Source: CAVDHB01 sp963608705 (lineage in GTDB: Bacteria > Bacteroidota > Bacteroidia > Bacteroidales > Bacteroidaceae). Taken from it: a stretch of 51,585 nucleotides of DNA. This document shows, one piece after another, positions 23,563-31,957 of this stretch (position 1 is its first letter; the number at the start of each line of letters is the position of its first letter). Made by a program: the position numbers and the translations under genes. The stretch is taken from assembly GCA_963608705.1 (NCBI GenBank), contig CAVDHB010000024.1, positions 1 through 51,585 on the forward strand, written 5' to 3'. The notes under the pieces were generated by a model. That model had not been told where the DNA came from and made no database searches. It worked only from the letters and a program-made list of their open reading frames with translations.

Positions 23563-24402
23563 ATGAAACGAATCTATACACTTTTGTCGCTCATCGGTAT
23601 TGCGATGAGTGTGCTGACCTCCTGCCAGAAGGATGAACCTACTCCTTATATGGGAATCACGGGCATCTCTTTCCAGCCGGTAAACATTTTGACAGACAAT
23701 CTTGCGAGCAATCAAGTGAATCTACCGAACGACCCGTCCGACCCTGCGGACTCCATCTATAAACGTGAGGCTTTCTTCACGTATGACGACCCAACGGAGA
23801 CGACGTACAGGGATTATAAAATTCCGTTGGTGGTGTTAGGCTATACTACGGATTATGAACGTCCCGTGACCATGGTGGCGGATACGGCTTCCACGATTGC
23901 GAAAGATGGTTATGAGATAGACTCACTGAATTGTTATATCGGCGCTAACGCTACACAGGGAATCATCAATATCCGGGTGAAGCGACCACCATTGAATGTG
24001 AAACGGCAGAAATTGGTCTTGAAACTGTTGCCCAATAAGTATTTCGGCTATGTGAACGGTGATGGCAGATATTTTACTTGCTATCTGTCCAATGAGAACT
24101 ACAAGCCGATGTACTGGGACATACCGTGGCTCGGTACTACCGTTGGGCAGACTTTCGGATTGTATTCCAACGAGAAGTTCGACTTCATCCATAAGACGCT
24201 GGATGCGTACACCGAGGTGAAGGATGGTAAGGAGATTCATCCCTACCGAAACTATTCCACACTGGAAGGTTTCCGTGGAGTGAATAGGGATAAGGATGCG
24301 GTGCTGCAAGTGTTGAGAGACACTTACACACAGTACAAGGAAGACGGTGGTGCTCCTATCATCGACCCGAATACGGGGAAAGAAATAAGGTTTGGCAATT
24401 AA
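23563..24402 (+). CDS. DUF4843 lipoprotein
   Basis: A 279-residue lipoprotein of the DUF4843 type. The signal ends at the lipobox LTSC, followed by QKDE, a good surface-export signal for Bacteroidetes lipoproteins. The mature part is beta-rich, with the family-like segments FTYDDPTETTYRDYKIPLVVLGY and VKRPPLNVKRQKLVLKL split by short linkers. Proteins of this family sit next to SusD in many loci that also carry a PKD-like lipoprotein, as here, and may act as accessory binding proteins. No catalytic motif is seen. It lies 12 bp after the susD gene. Confidence 0.8.
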   Translation: MKRIYTLLSLIGIAMSVLTSCQKDEPTPYMGITGISFQPVNILTDNLASNQVNLPNDPSDPADSIYKREAFFTYDDPTETTYRDYKIPLVVLGYTTDYERPVTMVADTASTIAKDGYEIDSLNCYIGANATQGIINIRVKRPPLNVKRQKLVLKLLPNKYFGYVNGDGRYFTCYLSNENYKPMYWDIPWLGTTVGQTFGLYSNEKFDFIHKTLDAYTEVKDGKEIHPYRNYSTLEGFRGVNRDKDAVLQVLRDTYTQYKEDGGAPIIDPNTGKEIRFGN

Positions 24403-24417
24403 AAAGAGTGACGAAAA

Positions 24418-26040
24418 ATGAAAATCAAACATATCATATTGGGAATTCTGACAGCCACCGTGGGGCTGACCTCCTGCTATGAGGACAAGGGTAATTATGA
24501 CTACCATGACATAACGGATTTCACCATCACTTTCCCCGGCAATACGGGAAAGGGTGACAATGTGGTTTATACACCTCGTTTGGATGAGAATCTGTCCATC
24601 CACCCTGAAGTGGAGGGGGCGGACTTAAAAAATCTCACTTATACGTGGGAACGCTATACACAAGGAAGTGAAAAAGAACTGCTGAAAAAATCAAAGGACT
24701 TGGACTTGCCGGTTACGGCGGAAGAGGATGCGCCTATTAAATGGAAGATAGGCACATACAATCTGCGGCTTACCGTAAAAGATACTGTAAACCAGATAGA
24801 GACACAGAAACTGGTGCGTGTCACGGTACGTTCACAAACGCCTGTGGGAGTCTATGTGCTTTATGGAAACCAGCAGGAGTCTGACCTTGCCACTATTGAG
24901 GACAATGATTTCACAGAGGGTATGGACGACCCAGTGCTTACCATGGGCTATTATTCGTCCAAAAACAACGGTAAGAAACTGGCGGGAGAAGGACGCAGTG
25001 TCCGTTGGTATTATGTGATGAATGGAGACCCGTTTTATGGACTGGTGTTTTGCACTAATAAGAACATTGTGCATATTGACCCCACCAAGTTTACTACCAC
25101 ACTGACTACAAAGGATTTCTTCGGGGGGAAGGTGCCAGCCGGACTTTCCATCAAGCAGTATATGGGTGATGGAGCTGGTAACGGATATTTGTTCTTGGAC
25201 AATCACACGTTCTATGCGGGCAGTGAATATGAGTACGGGGAGGATTATTTCCCTCGGATGGGACTTTCCCTTCAAGATCAGTCGGAAAACGAGTCGGATA
25301 TCCAGCCTTCTTATTTATTCTCTGATGCGGGAGCCATGGACGGACTGCAATATTATACATTGGGATTCGATGCCAACAACGCTCGTTTCATGGTGGGATA
25401 TGGAGACCCTTATGCTGAATGCGCTACGGATGAATACAATCCGGTGTTCAATCCTTCTGACTTGAACGGATATGACCAGTTGGTGGGAATAGACTACAGT
25501 CAGCCTTCCGCCGATCTTTATTATGCGCAGAACCAATGGGCGATTTTGAAGAAAGCGGATGGTTCGATGGCTGCTTGCCGTTTCAATATCACGGGTAATG
25601 GAGAAGAGAAAGCCACTTATGACACGTGGAATGTCATCTCCACGCATATCAAGAATCCTGATTTGCAGAATTTAAATTGCTTCCAGATGAGTCCTCTGAC
25701 AGAAGGACTGGCGTATCTCTCTACTCCAGAGACCGTTTACTCCATGAATCTGTTGGAGAATGGCAATCCAGCTCCCATATTCACAGCTGAGGGCAATGAG
25801 CGAATCACGAAAATAAAACTTTTGAAGTCAAATGTGATGTTGAGTGAAGATAGTAAGAAGACGTTCAATCCGGCTTTCACTACCAACCAAGGGCTCTCCT
25901 TATATATTACCACGTGGGACGGCCAACAGGGTAGAGTGTACCGTATCAGTGTCAATGCGGCGGGAAGCCGTGTCGGAGCCACCATGGACAAATGGGAAGG
26001 ATTCGGAGAAATACATGACATTTGTTTCCGCTTACAGTAA
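24418..26040 (+). CDS. PKD-like family surface lipoprotein
   Basis: A 540-residue lipoprotein. The lipobox LTSC is followed by YEDKGNYDY, a hallmark of the Bacteroidetes PKD-like lipoproteins next to DUF4843 genes. An N-terminal PKD-like Ig fold (about 28-135, containing LTYTWERYTQG and YNLRLTVKD) precedes a large beta-rich, probably propeller-like C-terminal domain. There are no catalytic residues known for the family; a glycan- or protein-binding role at the surface is likely. It is 15 bp downstream of the DUF4843 gene in the same operon. Confidence 0.82.
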   Translation: MKIKHIILGILTATVGLTSCYEDKGNYDYHDITDFTITFPGNTGKGDNVVYTPRLDENLSIHPEVEGADLKNLTYTWERYTQGSEKELLKKSKDLDLPVTAEEDAPIKWKIGTYNLRLTVKDTVNQIETQKLVRVTVRSQTPVGVYVLYGNQQESDLATIEDNDFTEGMDDPVLTMGYYSSKNNGKKLAGEGRSVRWYYVMNGDPFYGLVFCTNKNIVHIDPTKFTTTLTTKDFFGGKVPAGLSIKQYMGDGAGNGYLFLDNHTFYAGSEYEYGEDYFPRMGLSLQDQSENESDIQPSYLFSDAGAMDGLQYYTLGFDANNARFMVGYGDPYAECATDEYNPVFNPSDLNGYDQLVGIDYSQPSADLYYAQNQWAILKKADGSMAACRFNITGNGEEKATYDTWNVISTHIKNPDLQNLNCFQMSPLTEGLAYLSTPETVYSMNLLENGNPAPIFTAEGNERITKIKLLKSNVMLSEDSKKTFNPAFTTNQGLSLYITTWDGQQGRVYRISVNAAGSRVGATMDKWEGFGEIHDICFRLQ

Positions 26041-26056
26041 TTAATTTGAATTAATC

Positions 26057-27511
26057 ATGAAGATACAATCTATATTGACCGCTTTTCTGGCAGGTTTGTG
26101 TTTCACGGCCTGCATAGACAAAGAAGAATATCAAGCGAAACTGCCGGGAGATCCCGCTATGGAAGATCCCAAGCCTTACGCCTTGAAGCTCGATGAACAC
26201 AAGACTTTCAAACATCCAGGCTGCATGGCGGTGCAAGAGGACTTCGACCGGGCAAAGAAACACATTGATGCCGGGGAAGAGCCTTGGTCTACGGCGTTTA
26301 ACGAACTGAAGAAAAGCCGATTCTTTAACCGTCCGAACACGAAAGAAGAGGCTGAACGTCTGGCCCTGCGATTGACTGAACGCAACGCAAAGGGGTATCT
26401 TATCAGAGGGTCAGCGGATAAAACATACTATGTAGAAGACTTGGACGAGTATTTCCCTAAAGGATGGGGCGGAAACTTCGACTTTGAGTATCAGGCTACC
26501 TCCGCCGCTTATTCCAAGGCGGTCTATTGGAAGCTGACTGGCGATAAGGCGTGTGCCGATTTTGCCGTGAACACCTTGAACGCATGGGCTAAGCATTGCA
26601 AGGGAGTGACGGGAGATGAGAACGGACAGTTGGCTGTGAACGAGGCTTGCTACGACTTCGCCAGCGTGGCGGAACTTCTGCGTGACTATGACGGATGGAG
26701 GAAAGAAGACCAAGATACGTTCAAAGTATGGATGAAGAGTACCTTCGAGGTGAAACTGCTGGACTTCCTGAAGAAACACGATACGGCGGCTTCGGCATCC
26801 GGCCCGACACATTATTTCTCGAACTGGGATTTGGAGGCCATGCTGGCACTCTCAGCTATGGGCGTTTATCTCGACCGTCCAGACTTATACAATTATGCGT
26901 TGAATTATGTGACCTACGGCAGTGGAAACGGAAATTGGCGCAGATTTATTCCTTACCTTCATCCAGCCATCAAGGGGGAGGATGATATTGATTTGGGACA
27001 GACACAGGAGTCGGGTCGTGACCAAGGACACAACGGTTTGTCCATCCGTATTGGAGCGGCTTTGTGTCGTATCGCTTGGAATCAAGGCGATGACTTGTAT
27101 GGTTACGATGACAACCGTTTCTTGAAAGGTGCGGAATGTGTGGCGAAATACAACTACGGCCCTTACTTTGAGAAACGGGATGGCAAGAAGTTGACGTATC
27201 CTTTCCAAGCGGGTTTCGTGAATTCCGATGGCAAGTATTTCACGCAGTATAGTGCGGACGGAAGGGGACTGTTGAATCCTTGTTTCGTATCCATTTATGA
27301 ACACTACCGCAAGTACGCCAAACTGGTGACACGCTACGTGAACTATGCGGCGCATGTGCCAGGGCAGAATCAAGTGCCGGGTAAGACGGGGATGTTGAAT
27401 CCTGACCCGACGAAGGTGTTGATAGAGCCGGAGACGTACAATCACAATCAAGGGGCAGGTTCTTCTTTCGGTACTTTGCTCTTCACGGAAGACGACAGTA
27501 AGTTGAAATAA
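26057..27511 (+). CDS. Alginate-lyase-family lipoprotein (putative polysaccharide lyase)
   Basis: A 484-residue lipoprotein with lipobox FTAC followed by IDKEE, a surface-export-type signal. The mature protein is an alpha/alpha-barrel of the alginate_lyase (PF05426) type: AYSKAVYWKLTGD and AVNEACYDFASVAELLRDY in the first half, and the diagnostic QTQESGRDQGHNGLS near residues 319-333. Related families cleave uronic-acid polymers by beta-elimination. It may belong to a PL38-like group, but subfamily and substrate cannot be fixed here. With the GH29 fucosidase nearby, the cargo could be a fucosylated uronic-acid-containing glycan. That is inference. Confidence 0.8.
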   Translation: MKIQSILTAFLAGLCFTACIDKEEYQAKLPGDPAMEDPKPYALKLDEHKTFKHPGCMAVQEDFDRAKKHIDAGEEPWSTAFNELKKSRFFNRPNTKEEAERLALRLTERNAKGYLIRGSADKTYYVEDLDEYFPKGWGGNFDFEYQATSAAYSKAVYWKLTGDKACADFAVNTLNAWAKHCKGVTGDENGQLAVNEACYDFASVAELLRDYDGWRKEDQDTFKVWMKSTFEVKLLDFLKKHDTAASASGPTHYFSNWDLEAMLALSAMGVYLDRPDLYNYALNYVTYGSGNGNWRRFIPYLHPAIKGEDDIDLGQTQESGRDQGHNGLSIRIGAALCRIAWNQGDDLYGYDDNRFLKGAECVAKYNYGPYFEKRDGKKLTYPFQAGFVNSDGKYFTQYSADGRGLLNPCFVSIYEHYRKYAKLVTRYVNYAAHVPGQNQVPGKTGMLNPDPTKVLIEPETYNHNQGAGSSFGTLLFTEDDSKLK

Positions 27512-27527
27512 TTAATCTCACCCAATA

Positions 27528-28868
27528 ATGAATCATCTTAAAAGTAAGATGGGTATATTGGCAAGCTTCCTTTTGGGGGGCTTGTCAATGTATGCCCAGT
27601 CTCAGACTACTCTTTCGGGAGTGGCGTTGAAAGAAAACGCAGGCAAGACAATGGAAGTGTGGAACAGTGGTGCGGTGTCGCTCTTGGGGAGCAATGCCAA
27701 CCTCATGGTTCCTGTGGCCAAGGATGGCAGCTTTCAGTTTACCTTCTCGCAGTCCAAGCCTGCTTATTATTCCGTGGGCTATAACACGGTGTATCTGACA
27801 CCGGGGCAGACACTGCATGGTATATATAAGGAGGACAACCGTACAACGGTCTTTACGGGTACCGCCAAGGTGGCGAACGATTATCTTCGTAAGGTGGTCT
27901 CTTCGCACAGTGGCTCTTACTTGAGTGTCATCGGGCAGGATCATTTGCAAGATACGGCACAGGTACGTCGTCAGATAGAGGACATTGCCGCCAAGCGGAG
28001 AGTTGAGTTACAAGCGTTGAAGGGAAAAGTGCCGGCTGACTTCTGGGAACAGGAGAACGCGCGTATTTCAGCGGATGTAATCAACTCGTATTTCAGCGTG
28101 CCGTTCTATGCGGGCTTTGAGAAAGAGGCTACGATTGCTTACTTGAAGCAATATCAAGGAAAACTTATCCCGCTGATAAAGTCCATCTCGTATGACAAAT
28201 ACCTGGAGGTGGATGCCGTGAGGGATGCCTTGTTCTCCGCAGCGCAGAATCCCTTGTTTGCCGATGCGGTAGACTGGCAACCACGGATGAAGACCTTGGC
28301 GGAGGCTATGGGGTATAGTAACTTGCTTAGTCAGAAACTGGATGCAAAGGGACTGGCCAAGGTGGACAGTTTCATTCAGGGCTGTCCTGACGCCGATTTC
28401 AAGGCTGCTCTTCTGTCTAAGAGGGAACAGGCTGTGAAACTGATGGAAGGAAAGGTGGCCATAGACTTGGCGATGAAGGACAAAACGGGAAAGGTGGCCA
28501 AACTTAGCGACTATAAAGGTAAAGTGCTGGTGATTGACTGCTGGGCCACTTGGTGCGGTCCTTGTATGAGGGAGTCACCGCTGTTCCATGCCTTGGCGGA
28601 TAAGTACAAGGGTAACACACAGGTTCAGTTTCTTTCTGTCTCCATTGACGAGGAGGCTGCCCGTTGGAAAAACTTTATCGCCCGCAAGGCTTCTTCCATC
28701 CCTGAATATATCACTACGGACGCTAAAGGGCTTTCCGCCTGGGGACTGGAGACGATACCTCGTTTTATCGTCATTGACAAGGCGTTCCGCATAGTGGACG
28801 CATTTGCGCCTGCACCTTCTCAAGGAACGGAATTAGTGAATGTGATCACTCAAACTTTAAAGAAATGA
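27528..28868 (+). CDS. TlpA-like thioredoxin-fold protein with DUF4369-like N-terminus
   Basis: A 446-residue secreted protein. The signal peptide ends near MYAQSQ (about residue 24), so it is periplasmic and not a lipoprotein. The N-terminal beta-rich region (about 27-125) resembles DUF4369, followed by a helical segment and a C-terminal TlpA/AhpC-type thioredoxin domain with WATWCGPC (C343, C346). Such proteins reduce or isomerise disulfides in the periplasm. It is followed by a serine protease gene overlapping by 4 bp and then a second thioredoxin-fold gene, suggesting a shared redox function. Confidence 0.87.
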   Translation: MNHLKSKMGILASFLLGGLSMYAQSQTTLSGVALKENAGKTMEVWNSGAVSLLGSNANLMVPVAKDGSFQFTFSQSKPAYYSVGYNTVYLTPGQTLHGIYKEDNRTTVFTGTAKVANDYLRKVVSSHSGSYLSVIGQDHLQDTAQVRRQIEDIAAKRRVELQALKGKVPADFWEQENARISADVINSYFSVPFYAGFEKEATIAYLKQYQGKLIPLIKSISYDKYLEVDAVRDALFSAAQNPLFADAVDWQPRMKTLAEAMGYSNLLSQKLDAKGLAKVDSFIQGCPDADFKAALLSKREQAVKLMEGKVAIDLAMKDKTGKVAKLSDYKGKVLVIDCWATWCGPCMRESPLFHALADKYKGNTQVQFLSVSIDEEAARWKNFIARKASSIPEYITTDAKGLSAWGLETIPRFIVIDKAFRIVDAFAPAPSQGTELVNVITQTLKK

Positions 28869-29779
28869 ATATAAAAAGAACGATTATCAGCGGTATATGC
28901 TTCTCTTTGGGATTGATTCCAGCCGCCATGGCGCAAACGCCTTCGGAGGAAATCAATGACCAGAAGATAATGGACAAAGTGGAGCGTTCCGTTCAGGCGT
29001 TGGCCAAACGCAATCCTGCTTATGGGGTGGCGCATTTGGTGAAAAACTGCTCCCGGTCACTAAAGGATGCCGAAGTGACTAAACAGTTCGCTCGTCTGCG
29101 GAAGGGTACTACGAAACTTTCCTCTGAGGAGATTTTCGCCAAGCGAATTAAGGGTACGCTGATTTTTGGCAACTATTTCAATTGCGGCCAGTGTGACCAG
29201 CTGCATACGGGTATCGGCACTACGGCCATCGCCTTGACCCCGGACGGTGTGTGCGCCACGAACTATCATGTGATGGAGGACATTATCCGCAACAACCAGA
29301 AAGAACTTTCCGGTGACAGTCTTTTCTATGTCGGCACCGTGGACGGAAAGGCTTATCCCGTGGTGAAGGTCTTGGCGTATTCCCGTATCAATGATGCGGC
29401 TATCTTCCAAGTGGATACACAGGGCGATAAACTCGACTGTATTCCTTTGGGCGATACGGCTTTGACAGGCTCAAAAGTCCATCTTATTTCCCATCCCAAG
29501 GAGATGCTTTGGGTCTACACGGAAGGAGTGGTGGCCAAGAACCAGGAATACACGCAGGAGAATCTGCCTCCCCAGTATCGTATGCATGTGACGTGCGATT
29601 ATGCCGTGGGTTCCAGTGGTGGCCCTCTGATGGACGACTACGGTAATTTGGTGGGGATGGTGGCCAGTACCACAGGGTTGTATTACAATCAGGAACATAA
29701 AACGGATTTGCAGATGGTGCTGAAGAGTACCATCCCGGTAAAAGTAATAAAGGAACTGCTTAAATTGAATAATAAATGA
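28865..29779 (+). CDS. Trypsin-like serine protease with CxxC motif
   Basis: A 304-residue secreted protease. The signal peptide ends at AAMAQ (about residue 24). The trypsin/HtrA-like fold shows the triad H135 (TNYHVME), D177 (INDAAIF) and S251 (GSSGGPL). There is no PDZ domain. A CxxC motif (NCGQC, C107 and C110) lies just before the catalytic domain, and five further cysteines occur in the mature part or close to it (for example C62, C130, C192, C244). The gene overlaps both neighbours by ATGA and is flanked by two thioredoxin-fold genes, so redox control of the protease is plausible. Its substrate is unknown. Confidence 0.85.
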   Translation: MNIKRTIISGICFSLGLIPAAMAQTPSEEINDQKIMDKVERSVQALAKRNPAYGVAHLVKNCSRSLKDAEVTKQFARLRKGTTKLSSEEIFAKRIKGTLIFGNYFNCGQCDQLHTGIGTTAIALTPDGVCATNYHVMEDIIRNNQKELSGDSLFYVGTVDGKAYPVVKVLAYSRINDAAIFQVDTQGDKLDCIPLGDTALTGSKVHLISHPKEMLWVYTEGVVAKNQEYTQENLPPQYRMHVTCDYAVGSSGGPLMDDYGNLVGMVASTTGLYYNQEHKTDLQMVLKSTIPVKVIKELLKLNNK

Positions 29780-30780
29780 GATTACGTACGATTTTAGGTG
29801 CTTTGTGTGTGGCCATGTTGCCTTTTGCACACTCCAAGGCGCAGGTGAAATTCATAGACTACAAGACCACGACCATGAAGGCTGTATTGGCGCAGGCTGA
29901 AAAGGAGAAGAAATACATCTTCGTGGATATATGGACTCCGTGGTGCGGAGTGTGCAAGATGATAGCCCGTACCATCTTCCCCCGCAAGGATGTGGGCGAC
30001 TATTTCAACTCGCATTTCATCAACCTGACTTTTGACGCGGAGAATCCGCAGTGGACTTCCTATGCCATGAATTATAACGCCACGGCTTTTCCAACGATGC
30101 TCATTCTGAACAGCAAGGGAGAAGTGGTGTCGAACATTGACAATGTGGGTATTCCAAGACCCGATGAGTCCACCCGTCCGAAGTCTCGTGTGGCGGACGC
30201 TATCATGGAACAGGCCGCCAACGGTGTGGCATGGGACACCATGTCTGACAGTGCGTTTGTCTCTAAGGAAAACTGGGAGAAACTATCAGACCAAGAGCCG
30301 GCGTTCGACACCCGTGTCTACGCTCGGATGATTCAGTTGAAGCCAACTTTGAGCAAGCTTTATCCTGGACGGTATGAGCGGCTGATGAAACGGTCTCTCT
30401 CTTCAGCGGCTGTGAACATGATGAACTCCATCAACCACCGTTCTGTGCCCAACGCTCACAAGGTGGCGCAGTACAGGGAAGTGGTGGAGAAGCTGAATCT
30501 TTCAGACAAGGCGGTTCAACTCTTGGAACTGGACTTGTCACTGGCACTCAACCAACGTCAGTGGAGCAAGGCGTTACAGCTTTGCCAGACGCAAAAGAGT
30601 ATCCTCACTCCTGAGCTTTACGCCGGATTGATGGACGGCGTGGCAGGAGGCTGCTCCGATAAAGCCATCCTGCGTCAGACACTTGCCTTCTGTGCGGGAG
30701 TTCCTCAGTTGAAGTTGTCCGAGCGTGAGCGGAGTTACGTGATGGAGGCGTACAACGCTTTGCGGGATGCCGCTAAATGA
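29776..30780 (+). CDS. Secreted thioredoxin-fold protein
   Basis: A 334-residue protein with a signal peptide (MRLRTILGALCVAMLPFAHSKA) and a thioredoxin-like domain with WTPWCGVC (C57, C60) and the cis-proline strand AFPTMLIL. A C-terminal helical region of about 180 residues has no recognised family. The CGVC pair and the DUF255/thioredoxin_7-like opening (AEKEKKYIFVDIW) suggest a disulfide reductase or isomerase. It is the last gene of the operon and starts inside the protease stop (ATGA). A hairpin at 30978-31016 follows. Confidence 0.85.
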   Translation: MRLRTILGALCVAMLPFAHSKAQVKFIDYKTTTMKAVLAQAEKEKKYIFVDIWTPWCGVCKMIARTIFPRKDVGDYFNSHFINLTFDAENPQWTSYAMNYNATAFPTMLILNSKGEVVSNIDNVGIPRPDESTRPKSRVADAIMEQAANGVAWDTMSDSAFVSKENWEKLSDQEPAFDTRVYARMIQLKPTLSKLYPGRYERLMKRSLSSAAVNMMNSINHRSVPNAHKVAQYREVVEKLNLSDKAVQLLELDLSLALNQRQWSKALQLCQTQKSILTPELYAGLMDGVAGGCSDKAILRQTLAFCAGVPQLKLSERERSYVMEAYNALRDAAK

Positions 30781-30830
30781 TAATGGCCACCGTATAGGAT
30801 ATAAGTTACGATATAATAGGCGTTTACTCA

Positions 30831-30942
30831 TCTTATAATGGCGATTGGCCGTCTTATCACGTTCGATACACATGCTTATCACATTCGATATGAATGTGTG
30901 TATCGTACGTGATGAACACGTGTATCATTTGAGTCACCATGA
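30831..30942. repeat. 22-bp-period intergenic array with GTATC/GATAC words
   Basis: About five degenerate units at a 22-bp period: TCTTATAATG (30831), CTTATCACGTTCGATACACA (30853), CTTATCACATTCGATATGAA (30875), then units in inverted orientation with GTGTATC at 30898 and 30920. Units one and three form an inverted repeat. A second array with the same period and the GTATC core is at 50515-50572. Function is unknown. Confidence 0.6.
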
Positions 30943-30977
30943 CTTCTCTGGCTTTTCCAGGGATTTATAATAACGAC

Positions 30978-31016
30978 AGCAGGGAATTACAAGTGCGATA
31001 CTTGTAATTCCCTGCT
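30978..31016. terminator. Long hairpin between convergent genes
   Basis: Near-perfect 17-bp stem AGCAGGGAATTACAAGT / ACTTGTAATTCCCTGCT around a 5-nt loop. It lies between the convergent thioredoxin operon and thioesterase gene. T runs are poor on both strands, so it is probably a bidirectional terminator or RNA 3' stabiliser. Confidence 0.6.
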
Positions 31017-31036
31017 GCTATTGTGAAAGATTATGC

Positions 31037-31501
31037 TTATTCTGTCTCGCAACTTGTGAAGTGCATCTCTTTGGCCTTTTCCTTGTCGAAGGTGAAGTAG
31101 GTGCAGATGGCCGTGGTGCAGAGTTCGCCTTTGCTGTTGCGCAGAGTGCATTCCAGCTGTACGATGTGGCGTATCTGTTTGGTGATGTGCGCCCTGATTT
31201 CAAGTCGTGGGTCGTCTGAATTGACCGCCCGTTTGTAGTGCGTCTCCATTTTGGTAGTCACTCCGGCGGTCTGTAGTTTGCGCATCACAGTCCATCCGGC
31301 AATCTCGTCCAGCAGCACGCACTGTATGCCTCCGTGCAATACGCCGAACCATCCTTGATATTCAGGAGTGGGAGTCCACCAGGCCACCAAGTCATCCCCG
31401 TCCTCGTAGAAATCCAGTTTCAGTCCCGCTTTGTTCTCGTGGCAACATCCGAAGCAGTTGTATCCTTCGATACCCTCGAAAGGGTTCTTGAGTTTTTCCA
31501 T
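31037..31501 (-). CDS. PaaI-family hotdog thioesterase
   Basis: A 154-residue hotdog-fold protein of the PaaI type. The conserved GVLHGGIQCVLLDEIAGW segment (about residues 53-70) holds the catalytic HGG and acidic residue, and KMETHYKRAV forms the next strand. Such enzymes hydrolyse acyl-CoA or aryl-CoA thioesters. A CFGCC cluster near residue 16 is common in the Bacteroidetes members. It is monocistronic, with its own promoter at 31526-31557. The natural acyl group is not known. Confidence 0.85.
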   Translation of the reverse strand: MEKLKNPFEGIEGYNCFGCCHENKAGLKLDFYEDGDDLVAWWTPTPEYQGWFGVLHGGIQCVLLDEIAGWTVMRKLQTAGVTTKMETHYKRAVNSDDPRLEIRAHITKQIRHIVQLECTLRNSKGELCTTAICTYFTFDKEKAKEMHFTSCETE

Positions 31502-31525
31502 GTCTGTTTGTTTTTGTTAGGATTG

Positions 31526-31557
31526 CAAAAGTACGAAAAAGGGGAGGAACGTGCAAA
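31526..31557 (-). promoter_or_regulatory. Promoter of the thioesterase gene
   Basis: Minus-strand TACTTTTG (31526-31533) with TTTG 20 bp upstream (31554-31557), adjacent to the terminator of the tRNA-Thr unit. Confidence 0.8.
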
Positions 31558-31558
31558 T

Positions 31559-31596
31559 GAAAAAGGATGTACTTCCTTGTTTGGAAACACATCCTT
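31559..31596 (-). terminator. Terminator of the SRP RNA/tRNA-Thr unit
   Basis: A 14-bp stem (31563-31576 with 31583-31596, two G-T pairs) with loop AAACAA, followed by five T residues on the minus strand. Confidence 0.85.
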
Positions 31597-31603
31597 ATGT
31601 CTG

Positions 31604-31676
31604 AGCCTCTTGTCGGACTTGAACCAACGACCCCGAGATTACAAATCACGTGCTCTACCAACTGAGCTAAAGAGGC
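31604..31676 (-). tRNA. tRNA-Thr (anticodon TGT)
   Basis: A 73-nt cloverleaf: acceptor GCCTCTT/AAGAGGC, D arm GCTC/GAGC, anticodon stem CGTGA/TCTCG with one T-T mismatch around TTTGTAA (anticodon TGT), and T loop TTCAAGT. No CCA is encoded. Its 5' end is only 4 nt from the 3' arm of the SRP RNA, so the two are transcribed together and RNase P cleavage would separate them. Confidence 0.93.
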
Positions 31677-31680
31677 GGGT

Positions 31681-31776
31681 GGGTAAGCGGTCTGCATCGC
31701 GCCGCTACAACCAACTACCTTTGCTGCGATCAAGCCCTGGAGGATTCGAAGGGAGCTGGCCGTACAGGACTTACCC
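31681..31776 (-). ncRNA. ffs: Signal recognition particle RNA (4.5S-type)
   Basis: About 96 nt closed by terminal arms GGGTAAG (31770-31776) and CTTACCC (31681-31687). Inner arms CTG...GGCC and GGC...CAG also pair. The apical part has CCAGGGC, a short loop, then GCAGCAAAGG, which matches the SRP helix-8 symmetric loop (CAGG opposite AGCA) recognised by Ffh, with TTGATC in place of the GGAA tetraloop. It has its own Bacteroidetes promoter and runs straight into tRNA-Thr. It is assigned from motif and fold alone; a covariance search would settle it. Confidence 0.75.
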
Positions 31777-31793
31777 GTATCGTTTTGCGGGTG

Positions 31794-31824
31794 CAAAGAT
31801 ACGCTATTTCTTCCGAACCACCAA
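31794..31824 (-). promoter_or_regulatory. Promoter of the SRP RNA/tRNA-Thr unit
   Basis: Minus-strand TATCTTTG (31794-31801) with TTG 20 bp upstream (31822-31824). The start site should fall about 10 nt before the SRP RNA closing stem. Confidence 0.85.
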
Positions 31825-31906
31825 CCTTTTAGTCGGGAATTTAATGAAAAGCGTAAAAAATCGTTGTTTTATGCGGTGTGCGGCGTGGTTTCTCCTAAAA
31901 AAGACG

Positions 31907-31914
31907 TACTTTTG
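31907..31914 (+). promoter_or_regulatory. Probable -7 box of the DUF4199 operon
   Basis: TACTTTTG at 31907-31914, about 43 bp before the DUF4199 ATG. No clear -33 element is present. Confidence 0.55.
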
Positions 31915-31957
31915 CAAGGAAAGGCGGGCACACTTGAAACGCCTTCGGAATAAAGAA

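Noticed and set aside
31334..31957. Long N-terminal extension of the DUF4199 reading frame
   Set aside because: It runs through the thioesterase start region, tRNA-Thr and the SRP RNA. The family match starts only at 31958, after a promoter.
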